DNA from: Octadecabacter dasysiphoniae
GTDB lineage: Bacteria; Pseudomonadota; Alphaproteobacteria; Rhodobacterales; Rhodobacteraceae
Assembly: GCF_021532615.1 (NCBI RefSeq)
Contig: NZ_JAKGAQ010000003.1
Span: 388,197 to 452,196, forward strand
DNA: 64,000 nt
Direction: 5' to 3'
Within the stretch, counting starts at the first letter, position 1, and each line of letters opens with the position of its first letter. Positions 52,586 to 61,062 of this stretch are shown one piece after another. The notes beneath the pieces are model-generated. The model saw only the letters and a list, made by a program, of their open reading frames with translations, did not search any database and had not been told where the DNA came from. The translations under genes were made by a program, and so were the position numbers.

Positions 52586-52783
52586 ATGGAACGACTGTTG
52601 AGCATGATCCTGAGACGCCTTGTTAATAAGGGCGTAAACTCTGGCATCAAGGCGGCGACAAACCGTGGCGGTAAGACCCGCGATGAAAGCCCCGAGGCGC
52701 GCAAGATGAACCGACAGGGGCAGCAAAATGGTAAGGGATTGCGCCAAGCGACCCGCATGTTGCGCCGTATCAGCAAGTTCTGA
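52586..52783 (+). CDS. Small basic protein of unknown function
   Basis: A 65-residue strongly basic protein (MERLLSMILRRLVNKGVNSG at the start, later KGLRQATRMLRRISKF) with no recognised domain. Upstream are a consensus-like promoter and a CGGAGGG ribosome site, so it is very likely expressed. An amphipathic N-terminal helix suggests membrane or nucleic acid contact. I believe similar short proteins occur in other Rhodobacterales, but I cannot verify this here. Confidence 0.75.
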   Translation: MERLLSMILRRLVNKGVNSGIKAATNRGGKTRDESPEARKMNRQGQQNGKGLRQATRMLRRISKF

Positions 52784-52853
52784 GGCACGGCACTACAGCT
52801 TTTGTTAAGGCGTGCGCGCGATAAGTCGTTCCAACCCAAAGCGGAGGTTGAGA

Positions 52854-54308
52854 ATGGCATTTGTGAAGTCGAACATGCGGGCCAACGGCCAATTCAACTA
52901 TATTCGGTTCGTGCTGCGTTTGCGCGTGCCTTTGGCGGCGGCGACCATGTGCCTTGCGGTGTTGGGGCTTGCGGCCAATTACTTTGGCGTTGATCCGCTG
53001 CTGCGCCCGCTTGGCGACAGATCGGCGACGCACCCCGTTACAGCGCTGTGTTTGTTCGCGATCGGGTTTGGTGTTCTGAAAATGGATAGGTTCGGGCACA
53101 CGCCGATATGGCGGCATATGTTGGGGGCGGTTGTTATCGCTGTGTGTGCGACGCGATTGATGCAGGCCGAAGTGTCCTATGCTGCGGGCGCGCCGTCGCT
53201 TGATATATTCGGGCCCATTGGCGGGTTTAGTGGGCGTTTCAGTGTCGAAGCGGCCCTGGCATTGGGCGCGTTCGGGTTGGCGACCGTTTTACGGCAGGGG
53301 TTGGGGCGATGGGGCATCGTGATTTTGCTGGTTGGCTGTGCGACGGTGTTCAACACTTTGCTGGAAATCAGTTACGGGCTGACGTTTTTCAACGGTGATG
53401 TTGGTGCGTTTACGCTGTTGGGGCTGACGTGCGCGGCGGTTTGTATGATTACGTTGTACATTCACCGCCCGCTTGTTCGGGTTTGCTTTTTAGCGGGAAA
53501 TATAGGCCATCAAACCCGCATCATGGCGTTGGCGGCCATTGCTGTTCCGTGGGCGTGCGGGTTTTTCTTGCACAGCGTGCGCAACATCAGCGCGACATCA
53601 ATTCCCTATGAGGCCGGGATGGTGTCGATCATTTCCTGGTCAATGTTGATGATCTTGTTGGTCACGGCGTCCCACCTTGAAAGTACGGATGTTGCGCGGC
53701 GGCGGGCGGAACGCGAAGTTGCGATGCTTGCGCGGATTGATCCGCAAACCAAGGCGCTGAACCGGTTTGGCCTTTCTGAAATGTTGGACAGTTCGTGGGT
53801 GGAATTCAAAAGTTCCGGCACAATGTTCGGGATACTGCTGCTGGATGTGGAGTATTTCCTGCGCATCAACGAGACCTTTGGCCATGACCCCGCCGAAAAC
53901 GTGCTTGAACGGGTGGCCGCGACGATCCAGCCGCAATTGCGTGATCATGACGCGTTGGGCCGGTGGAACGGGGAGGAGTTTATCATTCTTCTCAAGATCA
54001 AGGAGCGGTCTGATCTGGACGTTGTGGCGGGGCGTTTGCGCGCAGCGCTTCAGGATGCCAACAGCCCCTTTGCGGCGGGACTGGACGGCGAACCTATGGA
54101 TATCATTGCGCCGTTTGGAATGGCGCAGATGCAATCAGAAGATCGCGGCCCCGCAGAGATGATGACCCGCGCGGATATGGCGCTGCATATCACCAAAAAC
54201 TCTGGTCATGATCAGGCACCGATCCAATACGAGCTTGGCGATGAACGGGGGCCGATGCTGTTTGATGATCTGGAGGAGGGCGACCAAAAGGATGAAATCG
54301 CGGCTTAA
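52854..54308 (+). CDS. Membrane protein with divergent GGDEF domain
   Basis: A 484-residue protein with eight or so N-terminal membrane segments (to about residue 270) and a C-terminal GGDEF domain. The signature reads RWNGEEFIILL (N in place of the first G); the metal-site region LLLDVEYFLRINETFGHDPAEN has D-to-E changes and lacks the usual Lys. An RDHD I-site precedes the signature by 5 residues, which would permit c-di-GMP binding. Activity as a diguanylate cyclase is uncertain. Start at 52854 (MAFVKSN) follows GGAGG; codons upstream look non-coding. Stop overlaps dcd (TTAA). Confidence 0.85.
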   Translation: MAFVKSNMRANGQFNYIRFVLRLRVPLAAATMCLAVLGLAANYFGVDPLLRPLGDRSATHPVTALCLFAIGFGVLKMDRFGHTPIWRHMLGAVVIAVCATRLMQAEVSYAAGAPSLDIFGPIGGFSGRFSVEAALALGAFGLATVLRQGLGRWGIVILLVGCATVFNTLLEISYGLTFFNGDVGAFTLLGLTCAAVCMITLYIHRPLVRVCFLAGNIGHQTRIMALAAIAVPWACGFFLHSVRNISATSIPYEAGMVSIISWSMLMILLVTASHLESTDVARRRAEREVAMLARIDPQTKALNRFGLSEMLDSSWVEFKSSGTMFGILLLDVEYFLRINETFGHDPAENVLERVAATIQPQLRDHDALGRWNGEEFIILLKIKERSDLDVVAGRLRAALQDANSPFAAGLDGEPMDIIAPFGMAQMQSEDRGPAEMMTRADMALHITKNSGHDQAPIQYELGDERGPMLFDDLEEGDQKDEIAA

Positions 54309-55381
54309 CCTTTGAAGTGTTTGGACAGCTTCAACCCTTGGCCCTGATAGTTTGATTTGATGTCTTGTCCGTACAATGCAGCAGGTGTTTGTGACATATG
54401 TTCATAGACCAATCGCCCCACGATTTGCCCATGTTCAAGGACAAAGGGGGCTTCGTGGCAGCGGACTTCTAACACACCGCGAGAACCGGACCCGCCTGCG
54501 CTGTCCCAACCAAAGCCGGGATCAAAGAAACCGGCGTAATGCACCCGAAATTCACCCACCATCGCAAGATAGGGGGCCATTTCGGCGGCACAATCGGGTG
54601 GGATCGCAATCGCTTCGCGGCTGACGAGGATGTAGAACGCGCCCGGATCAAGGATGATACGACCGTCTGTTGTGCGCACTTCTTCCCAGAAATCGGCCGG
54701 ATCGTAATGACCGATCTGGGACAGATCGATCACGCCTGTGTGGGGTTTCGCACGATACCCGACCAAATCACCGTCCTGAGGTTTGAGATCAACCGAAAAG
54801 CCAAGCCCGTCGGAAATAACGGCGGGCCCGTTCACAATCGGCGTTTTGGCGTGCAGGGCTGTCAGGTCGTCATCATTGATGAAGGTCTTGCCGTGGCGAA
54901 AAATAATCTGGTTCAGCATCAAGCCCGGCCGCACCAGAACCGAGAAGGAGCGTGGGCAGATTTCCACGAACAAAGGCCCATCGTAACCGTCTGGCACGCG
55001 GTCAAATTCAACGCCGTTGTCGGTGATGATGCGGGTCAACATATCCAGCCGCCCGATGGATGATTTTGCGCTGGCCGCCGCAGTCATGCCCGCTGGCAGG
55101 GACAGATGTTCCATCACGGGGACGACGTAAACGCAGCCCTTTTCGAGAACAGCACCATCGCTAAGGTCAATTTCATGCATGGTGAATTGATCGAGGCGGG
55201 CGCGCACGGTTTGCCCGCGCCCTGCCAGAAACGAGGCACGGACCCGGTAGGCGCGGTGGCTCAATCGCAAATCAAGCGAGGCCGGTTGCACCTGACCCGC
55301 ATCAAACGGGCGGGATGCGGTGATGGCCCCGCCTTCGATCAAATCAGAGATCTGGGTGTCGGAAAGAACGCCGTTTTTCAT
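54305..55381 (-). CDS. dcd: dCTP deaminase, long alphaproteobacterial form
   Basis: A 358-residue 2'-deoxycytidine triphosphate deaminase; typical bacterial Dcd is about 190 residues. The N-terminal half has the active-site-like ASAKSSIGRLDML near residue 105 and the following FVEICPRSFSVLV. The C-terminal half (IILDPGAFYILVSREAIAIP, GFFDPGFGWDSAGG, GVLEVRCHEAPFVLEHGQ) also resembles a dUTPase-fold domain, so the protein looks like a tandem duplication. It supplies dUTP for thymidylate synthesis. Convergent with the GGDEF gene by a 4-bp stop overlap. Confidence 0.88.
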   Translation of the reverse strand: MKNGVLSDTQISDLIEGGAITASRPFDAGQVQPASLDLRLSHRAYRVRASFLAGRGQTVRARLDQFTMHEIDLSDGAVLEKGCVYVVPVMEHLSLPAGMTAAASAKSSIGRLDMLTRIITDNGVEFDRVPDGYDGPLFVEICPRSFSVLVRPGLMLNQIIFRHGKTFINDDDLTALHAKTPIVNGPAVISDGLGFSVDLKPQDGDLVGYRAKPHTGVIDLSQIGHYDPADFWEEVRTTDGRIILDPGAFYILVSREAIAIPPDCAAEMAPYLAMVGEFRVHYAGFFDPGFGWDSAGGSGSRGVLEVRCHEAPFVLEHGQIVGRLVYEHMSQTPAALYGQDIKSNYQGQGLKLSKHFKG

Positions 55382-55404
55382 GTTATGCCTCTGGTCTTAG
55401 ATGC

Positions 55405-55443
55405 AAAAACGCCCGCGTGCGCAGGTGCGCGGCGGGCGGTTTT
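55405..55443 (-). terminator. Terminator after tRNA-Pro
   Basis: CGCCCGC and GCGGGCG arms with inner GCGC/GCGC pairing around AGGT, followed on the minus strand by TTTTT and on the plus strand by TTTT, so it can stop both directions. It lies directly downstream of the tRNA gene. Confidence 0.85.
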
Positions 55444-55447
55444 GAAA

Positions 55448-55524
55448 TGGTCGGGCCAGCAGGACTCGAACCTGCGACCTTCCGTCCCCCAGACGGACGC
55501 GCTACCAGGCTGCGCCATGGCCCG
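55448..55524 (-). tRNA. tRNA-Pro (anticodon GGG)
   Basis: A 77-base cloverleaf on the minus strand: acceptor CGGGCCA/TGGCCCG, D arm GCGCAGCCTGGTAGCGC, anticodon arm TCCGT-CTGGGGG-ACGGA with anticodon GGG, T arm GCAGGTTCGAGTCCTGC, discriminator A, and an encoded CCA (55448-55450). It decodes CCC and CCU. It lies after the MerR gene by about 70 bp and before a terminator. Confidence 0.96.
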
Positions 55525-55593
55525 ACTTGGTGGACGTCATACCGCAAATCGGGCGCGGGGCAAGGCGTAAAACGCATCTTTGCGCCCACGGGG

Positions 55594-56235
55594 TTAGCGG
55601 GTGTCGATCCGGTCGCGCAAAACCTGCATCCGCTGAAGAAGGGGGGCGATTGCGCCGGCCTGCGCGGCCAGTTTGTCGTGCGGGGTTTTGTGCAACAGAT
55701 GAAACAGGCGCGCGTTGGCTTTGCTGTCGGCATCGGATGGATCGGCGGGGATGTCGGAATGGGACGCGGCGGCGGGTTGCGGTGTGTCGGTTTCCGGCTT
55801 TGCGCCTAGATTGAGCGACAATTTCGGGCCCGGCGCAGGGGATGCGGGCAACGGCACGATGTTTGTGATGCCGACGTCAGCGTCGGGTGCGGATTCGGGT
55901 TCAGGTGTTGGGGGCGTGGGCGCGGCTTCGACCACGGGGGCATCGGCTGCGTCATTGCTGAGGTGTTCCGCGCCAAGGGCCGATACGTGTTTAACGCCTT
56001 GTTCGCGCAGCAGTTTTTGCGCGCCTTTGATGGTCATTCCGTCGTCGTGCAACAGCTGTTTGATCCCGGCGAGCAGGTCAACATCGGCGGGGCGGTAATA
56101 GCGCCGCCCGCCTGCGCGTTTCACGGGTTTGACTTGTGTGAACTTGCTTTCCCAGAACCGCAGCACGTGTGCGGGCGTGTCCAGTACGTCGGAGACTTCG
56201 GAAATTGTTCGAAACGCGTCGCGTGATTTGGACAT
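55594..56235 (-). CDS. MerR family transcriptional regulator
   Basis: A 213-residue DNA-binding protein. The N-terminal MerR helix-turn-helix is [20 protein letters not shown] with [19 protein letters not shown] (residues 8-58), followed by a short helix and a long Pro/Ala-rich linker, and a C-terminal Arg/His-rich helix ([16 protein letters not shown]). No metal-binding cysteines are seen. It lies in the conserved ihfA-merR order of alphaproteobacteria, 21 bp after ihfA. Confidence 0.9.
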   Translation of the reverse strand: MSKSRDAFRTISEVSDVLDTPAHVLRFWESKFTQVKPVKRAGGRRYYRPADVDLLAGIKQLLHDDGMTIKGAQKLLREQGVKHVSALGAEHLSNDAADAPVVEAAPTPPTPEPESAPDADVGITNIVPLPASPAPGPKLSLNLGAKPETDTPQPAAASHSDIPADPSDADSKANARLFHLLHKTPHDKLAAQAGAIAPLLQRMQVLRDRIDTR

Positions 56236-56256
56236 TTGGCCTTACCCTTCGGGCGC

Positions 56257-56559
56257 TTAGCCCTTGTTGCCCGCAGCGACGCGGTCTTTCATCAGATGGC
56301 TTGGGCGGAAGGACAGCACGCGGCGGGGCGTGATTGGCACTTCTTCGCCTGTCTTGGGGTTGCGGCCGATGCGGGCCGCTTTGTCACGGATGCTGAACGT
56401 GCCGAAGGACGAAATCTTAACGCTGTCGCCATCCGCGAGAGCATCGGACATTTGCCCCAGTACGCTTTCGACGAGGTCGGCGCTTTCGTTGCGCGACAGG
56501 CCTACTTCTTCGTGTACGGCGTCTGCCAAATCCATGCGCGTCAGTGTCTTATTGGTCAT
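56257..56559 (-). CDS. ihfA: Integration host factor subunit alpha
   Basis: A 100-residue histone-like DNA-bending protein. It has the IHF/HU signature ([30 protein letters not shown], in pieces at residues 43-72) with the intercalating Pro in NPKTG, and the [22 protein letters not shown]-terminus typical of IhfA. It forms a heterodimer with IhfB to bend DNA at promoters and recombination sites. 82 bp after fabH. Confidence 0.96.
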   Translation of the reverse strand: MTNKTLTRMDLADAVHEEVGLSRNESADLVESVLGQMSDALADGDSVKISSFGTFSIRDKAARIGRNPKTGEEVPITPRRVLSFRPSHLMKDRVAAGNKG

Positions 56560-56641
56560 CGTGTCCCCCTTGATTGGACCAACCTTAGGCGATGGGTAAA
56601 AACAGAGTCAATAACAAGGGGTTGTCGGGCGTTGTTTGGGC

Positions 56642-57604
56642 TTACCAACGCAGAACGACGGCACCCCATGCGAGCCCGCCGCCGATGGCCTCGGTGACGA
56701 GCAGATCGCCGCGTTTGATCTGGCCGCGTGCCACGCCGACAGACAGAGCCAGCGGAATAGAGGCGGCGGAGGTGTTGCCGTGGTCCTGAACGGTGACAAC
56801 GACCTTATCCATGCTCACGCCGAGCTTTTTGGCGGTGCCTTGAATGATGCGGATGTTGGCCTGATGGGGCACGATCCAATCGACGTCGTCGTGGGATTTT
56901 CCGGCCTTTATCAGGGCGGTGTCGGCGGTTGAGGCAAGTTTTTCAACGGCTTGGCGGAACAATGCGTTGCCTTGCATCTTGATGAAACCGGTCTGGCCGC
57001 TGGTCATACCGCCATCCACATAAAGCATATCGCGGTAGCGTCCGTCGGAATTCAGATCAACGCCGAGGATGCCGCGATCATCGTCTGTGTCTTGGCCTTC
57101 GAGGATCAGCGCGCCCGCGCCGTCGCCGAACAAAACGCAGGTGCCGCGGTCTGTCATATCAAGGATGCGGCTGAATGTTTCGGCGCCGATCACCAGCACG
57201 CGGTTGGCCTGACCTGACAGGATCATGCCGTTGGCGTTGGCCAGCGCGTAGACAAATCCGGCGCACACGGCCTGAACGTCATAGGCGAAACCACGTTCCA
57301 TCCCCAGTTTTTGCTGGATCATCGTCGCAGCCGAGGGGAACGTCATATCCGGTGTTGAGGTCGCGACGATGACGGCATCGATGTCATTCGCGGTTAGGCC
57401 TGCCATGTCCAAGGCGGCCTGCGCGGCCTTCGTGCCGAGGTCAGATGTAAATTCATCATCGGCGGCAAAATGGCGGCGTTCGATGCCGGATCTTGTTTTG
57501 ATCCATTCATCTGTCGTGTCGAGCGTGGCTTCGAATTCTGAATTGGGAACGACGCGGTCGGGCAGGTAGTGGCCGACGCCACGAACGATTGCGCGCAGGG
57601 TCAT
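56642..57604 (-). CDS. fabH: 3-oxoacyl-[ACP] synthase III
   Basis: A 320-residue enzyme that starts fatty acid synthesis by condensing acetyl-CoA with malonyl-ACP. Catalytic triad: Cys in DVQAVCAGFVYALA near residue 112, His in DWIVPHQANIRI near 246, Asn in DHGNTSAASIPLAL near 276. The RxGIERRH segment near residue 36 is family-typical. It overlaps plsX by 4 bp (ATGA at 57601). Confidence 0.97.
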   Translation of the reverse strand: MTLRAIVRGVGHYLPDRVVPNSEFEATLDTTDEWIKTRSGIERRHFAADDEFTSDLGTKAAQAALDMAGLTANDIDAVIVATSTPDMTFPSAATMIQQKLGMERGFAYDVQAVCAGFVYALANANGMILSGQANRVLVIGAETFSRILDMTDRGTCVLFGDGAGALILEGQDTDDDRGILGVDLNSDGRYRDMLYVDGGMTSGQTGFIKMQGNALFRQAVEKLASTADTALIKAGKSHDDVDWIVPHQANIRIIQGTAKKLGVSMDKVVVTVQDHGNTSAASIPLALSVGVARGQIKRGDLLVTEAIGGGLAWGAVVLRW

Positions 57605-58713
57605 GTGTTCTTCTCGTCCTTGTCGTTCGCGCCGTTTTGGTCCGTCGCGTCATTTTCGCCATCTTGGGCAAGCACGGCGGCTGATGCAACCCGCGCGGCG
57701 AGCTTGTCACTAAAGCCGGAACGGCCCAGCTGGGCGGCCAGCACCAACGCGGCTTCTACGCCTGTGGCATCCGCGCTGCCGTGGCTTTTGATGACGGTGC
57801 CGTTGAGGCCCAGAAAAACGCCGCCGTTGACGCGGCGGGGGTCGATCTTTTTCTTCAAACGGCCAAGGGACGTCGCGGCAAGAAGGGCCGCGATGCGTGA
57901 AAACGGGGTCGCCTTGAAGGCGGCGCGCAGTGATTCTGAAATAAAGTTCGCGGTGCCTTCGCCGGTTTTCAGCGCGACATTGCCGGTAAAACCATCTGTG
58001 ACGATCACATCAACGCGCGCGGAGGGTAGATCGCCGCCTTCAACGAATCCCACATAATCGAAATCACCGCGCGGGGCGGCCTTTGCGATCATGTCATGGG
58101 CAACCTTGAGTTCGGCGCGGCCTTTGTGTTCTTCGACCCCGACATTGAGCAAACCAACACGCGGATGAGCGAGGCCCAGACCGTTGCGCGCGTAGGATGC
58201 GCCCATGAGAGCATAGGTCAAAAGGTCTTCTTCGTCAGCGCGGATGTCAGCGCCCGCATCGAGCATCACGTTGAAGCCTGCGGCGTTCCGGGACGGCCAA
58301 AGGCAGGCGATGGCGGGGCGGTTCACGCCTTCTGCTTTGCGCAGGCGGATCATGGACACGGCCATCAGCGCGCCTGTGTTGCCACATGACACGCAGACGG
58401 ATGCGTCTTTGGCGCGCACTGATTCAATGGCGGACCACATGGATGTGGATTTGCCGTGGCGCATCACGTGCGATGGCTTGTCTGTCATCGCGACGACGTC
58501 GGGCGCATCAACGATTGTGACAGATTTGGTGATTTTGCGCTTTTCGATCAGAGGCTTAAGTTCAGCCTCGGGCCCGTGGAGAAGCACATGGGCGCCCGCA
58601 TTCTTGGCCAGGAAACGCGCAAGACCCGCGACAATTGGCGCGGGTCCTTCGTCGCCGCCCATGGCATCGACAGATAATACGAGCGAAGAAGGGGCGGTGT
58701 CAGACGATGTCAT
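57601..58713 (-). CDS. plsX: Phosphate acyltransferase PlsX
   Basis: A 370-residue enzyme that makes acyl-phosphate from acyl-ACP for phospholipid synthesis. It has the motif LVLSVDAMGGDEGPAPIVAGLA at residues 11-30 in shortened form, SCGNTGALMAVSMIRLRK, and the VIVTDGFTGNVALKTGEGTA core. The C-terminus is acidic/basic and low complexity (DQNGANDKDEKNT). 16 bp after rpmF, as in most alphaproteobacteria. Confidence 0.96.
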   Translation of the reverse strand: MTSSDTAPSSLVLSVDAMGGDEGPAPIVAGLARFLAKNAGAHVLLHGPEAELKPLIEKRKITKSVTIVDAPDVVAMTDKPSHVMRHGKSTSMWSAIESVRAKDASVCVSCGNTGALMAVSMIRLRKAEGVNRPAIACLWPSRNAAGFNVMLDAGADIRADEEDLLTYALMGASYARNGLGLAHPRVGLLNVGVEEHKGRAELKVAHDMIAKAAPRGDFDYVGFVEGGDLPSARVDVIVTDGFTGNVALKTGEGTANFISESLRAAFKATPFSRIAALLAATSLGRLKKKIDPRRVNGGVFLGLNGTVIKSHGSADATGVEAALVLAAQLGRSGFSDKLAARVASAAVLAQDGENDATDQNGANDKDEKNT

Positions 58714-58729
58714 AACCGTACCCTACGGC

Positions 58730-58936
58730 TTACGCTGCGTCGTCGTCCAGATCGATTTCGTCGGCCTGTGCGATCACTTCGCGGTCCGCGTAGTTGCCGC
58801 AAGACGGGCATACGTGGTGTGGGCGCTTCAGCTCACCGCAGGATGTGCATTCGTTCGGGTTCGCATCACCAAGCGCGTGATGGGACCGACGGTTGTTCCG
58901 GCGGGATTTGGAGATTTTATTCTGTGGGACAGCCAT
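58730..58936 (-). CDS. rpmF: 50S ribosomal protein L32
   Basis: A 68-residue ribosomal protein. The start at [20 protein letters not shown] (58936) is the conserved one. Zinc-type cysteines: ECTSCGEL and VCPSCGNY (C-x2-C pairs). The acidic tail [10 protein letters not shown] is usual. Located between DUF177 and plsX, its standard position. Confidence 0.97.
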   Translation of the reverse strand: MAVPQNKISKSRRNNRRSHHALGDANPNECTSCGELKRPHHVCPSCGNYADREVIAQADEIDLDDDAA

Positions 58937-59113
58937 TGTGACAACCTCGGATAGTGGGCCCATCGGTGCGTCGCGGGCCGTGTGAATTTCGTGCTCTCTC
59001 AGAGCTCTTGGGGGGCTGTAGGACATAACCGCCAGCCTGTCGAGACCTCATTCCAGAGAAGGCGCGAACATACTGCGATTTTGCTGATTGGCAACCTTTT
59101 TCCAGACGAGGGT

Positions 59114-59668
59114 TTAGTCGTCGCTGTCGCCTTTGTTTTCTAGGTTTGCGCGCAGGGCAGCCAGACCCGCAAAGGGGCGTGCGTCCTCATCTGTCATCAC
59201 CGCTTTGCCCGGTTCCGTGACGCCGACCACGGTGGCCTCTATGCCGTCTTTGCGTGGATAGGCGGGCAGGGCCAGCGCGAGGGCCTCGATGATGACTTCG
59301 ATCAGATCAAGAGTATCGGGGAGGGGATCGTCGGTGTCTTCGGCTTCGATTTCGACTTCTTCGTCATCGGGAACGTCCCAATCGGACACGTAGCTGCGCA
59401 TGATGTCTTCGTCGATGCGGGTGGTGACGGGATCGAGCGTGACAACGCAGGCCTGGGACACGGTGGCGCCCAGTCGCGCCTCAATCCGCCAGTCGCGCCG
59501 GCCCGTGGGGATCAGCGCGCCGTCGAATTTCAGCTTCTTGATTTGCAGCACGTCGAGCGCGGTTGCGATGGCTTTGCGCCCGTCGCTGTCCGGTTCAATC
59601 GTGAAATGTGCGCGCTTGCGATTGTTGAGGTCGGCAAGGCGGATGGGATGGGTCGGCAGATCGGCCAT
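59114..59668 (-). CDS. YceD/DUF177 family protein
   Basis: A 184-residue cytosolic protein of the DUF177 family found beside rpmF in most bacteria. Family features are an ATVSQACVVTLDPVTTRIDED segment near residue 88 (core SQACVVTLDPV), followed by an acidic stretch (DDEEVEIEAEDTDDP) and a LIEVIIEALALALPAYPR segment. Thought to influence 23S rRNA accumulation in plants and bacteria; mechanism unknown. No start ambiguity. Confidence 0.9.
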   Translation of the reverse strand: MADLPTHPIRLADLNNRKRAHFTIEPDSDGRKAIATALDVLQIKKLKFDGALIPTGRRDWRIEARLGATVSQACVVTLDPVTTRIDEDIMRSYVSDWDVPDDEEVEIEAEDTDDPLPDTLDLIEVIIEALALALPAYPRKDGIEATVVGVTEPGKAVMTDEDARPFAGLAALRANLENKGDSDD

Positions 59669-59758
59669 GTGCGGGCACCCTTGAATAACGTCTCACAATG
59701 GCTGTAAATGCGTTAAAGCCGCCACGCAATAAGGCAAGAAAAGATGTTGAGGACACGG

Positions 59759-60220
59759 ATGACGTTCACAGGCTGCAAATCACGCGCCATTCTTGCAGGA
59801 TGCGTTTTATTGATGTCGGTCGGTTGCACGACCCTTTACCGCAATCACGGGTATGCCCCGACGGATGATCAACTGGCCGAAGTGCTGGTGGGCGTGGACA
59901 CGCGTGACACTGTTGCCGATGTTGTCGGGCCGCCCACGGCGGGGGGTGCGTCAAACGGGGGCGGGTTCTTTTATGTGCAAAGCCGGTTCCGCCTGCTGGG
60001 CCCGCTTGAGCCCAAGGAAATCGACCGCGAAGTCGTTGCGATTACGTTTGACGCGGACGGGGTTGTTGAAAACGTCGAACGTTTCGGGCTGGAGAACGGC
60101 AATGTTGTCGCGCTGTCGCGCCGTGTGACGCAAGACAACATTCGTGACACCACGTTCATTCGCCAGTTGTTCGGGTCTATCGGCCAGATCAATGCCGGTG
60201 ATCTTTTGGGCGACGGGTGA
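59759..60220 (+). CDS. bamE: BamE/SmpA-like outer membrane lipoprotein
   Basis: A 153-residue lipoprotein (start at 59759, after GAGGA). The signal peptide ends at LLMSVGC with the lipobox Cys near residue 23. The mature part carries the SmpA/OmlA pattern (YRNHGYAPTDDQLAEVLVGVD near the start, TVADVVGPPTAGG and FYVQSRFRLLGPLEP). BamE is part of the outer-membrane protein assembly complex. An in-frame ATG at 59744 is possible but has a weaker ribosome site. Confidence 0.88.
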   Translation: MTFTGCKSRAILAGCVLLMSVGCTTLYRNHGYAPTDDQLAEVLVGVDTRDTVADVVGPPTAGGASNGGGFFYVQSRFRLLGPLEPKEIDREVVAITFDADGVVENVERFGLENGNVVALSRRVTQDNIRDTTFIRQLFGSIGQINAGDLLGDG

Positions 60221-60253
60221 GGGGCCTGACCCTTTTGATTGAGGCCTGATCGC

Positions 60254-61024
60254 ATGGCCAAAGACAACCAACCCAACCTGCCGGACGCGCTGCATCGTGG
60301 CGGCTATGTCGCGCGCTTTGCCCAAGGGGCAGAGGATCTGGCGGCGGCGGCTGCGTTGCGTCATTTGTGTTTTGTCGAATCTGCGGGGCGGCCTGCGCTG
60401 GCGGATGGGCTGGATACCGACCAGTTTGACGGTCGCTGTGATCATGTTCTGGTCGAAGACAGCAGCGGGCGGGTGCTGTGCTGTTTTCGCGTTCTTGCCC
60501 TTGCGTCCGGTGCGGAACTGAACATGAGCTATTCCGCGCAATATTATGATTTAGAACGACTTTTGTCCTACCGCGACCCGATGATCGAGTTGGGGCGGTT
60601 TTGTGTGCATCCGGATGTGAAAGACGGTGATGTACTGCGCATCGCGTGGGGGATGTTGGCGGCCTATGTGGATGCGCAAGCGGCGGGGTTGTTGTTTGGG
60701 TGTGCATCCTTCGAAGGCACGCAGGCGGCGCATTACGGCGATGCGTTTGATCTGCTGGCGGCGCGCCATTTGGCACCGGATGCCTGGATGCCAGACGTGC
60801 GTGCGCCCGACGTTGTGGCGTTTGGCCGTGCGGCGAAACCTGTGCGCGATCACGCTGCGGCCTTGGGCCAATTGCCATCGCTGCTGCGCACATATCTGAG
60901 CATGGGGGGCTGGGTCAGCGACCATGCAGTGATTGATCGTGATATGAACACACTGCATGTTTTCACAGGGCTCGAGATTTCGGCCATTCCGGCAGCGCGG
61001 GCAAAGGCGCTGAGGTCCGTCTAG
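60254..61024 (+). CDS. olsB: GNAT-type acyltransferase, OlsB-like
   Basis: A 256-residue member of the OlsB family, which acylates ornithine as the first step of ornithine lipid synthesis. It has the GNAT-like pattern seen in OlsB: RVLCCFRVLALASG, SAQYYDLERLLSYRDPMIELGRFCVHPD and FGCASFEGTQAAHYGDAFDLL (in pieces). Ornithine lipids are common membrane lipids in roseobacters. No olsA is adjacent (not in this window). Start taken at ATG 60254; a TTG further upstream is less likely. Confidence 0.75.
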   Translation: MAKDNQPNLPDALHRGGYVARFAQGAEDLAAAAALRHLCFVESAGRPALADGLDTDQFDGRCDHVLVEDSSGRVLCCFRVLALASGAELNMSYSAQYYDLERLLSYRDPMIELGRFCVHPDVKDGDVLRIAWGMLAAYVDAQAAGLLFGCASFEGTQAAHYGDAFDLLAARHLAPDAWMPDVRAPDVVAFGRAAKPVRDHAAALGQLPSLLRTYLSMGGWVSDHAVIDRDMNTLHVFTGLEISAIPAARAKALRSV

Positions 61025-61062
61025 GGACTTGCACAACGCGGCGTGCGAAGTTAGCAGACCCC

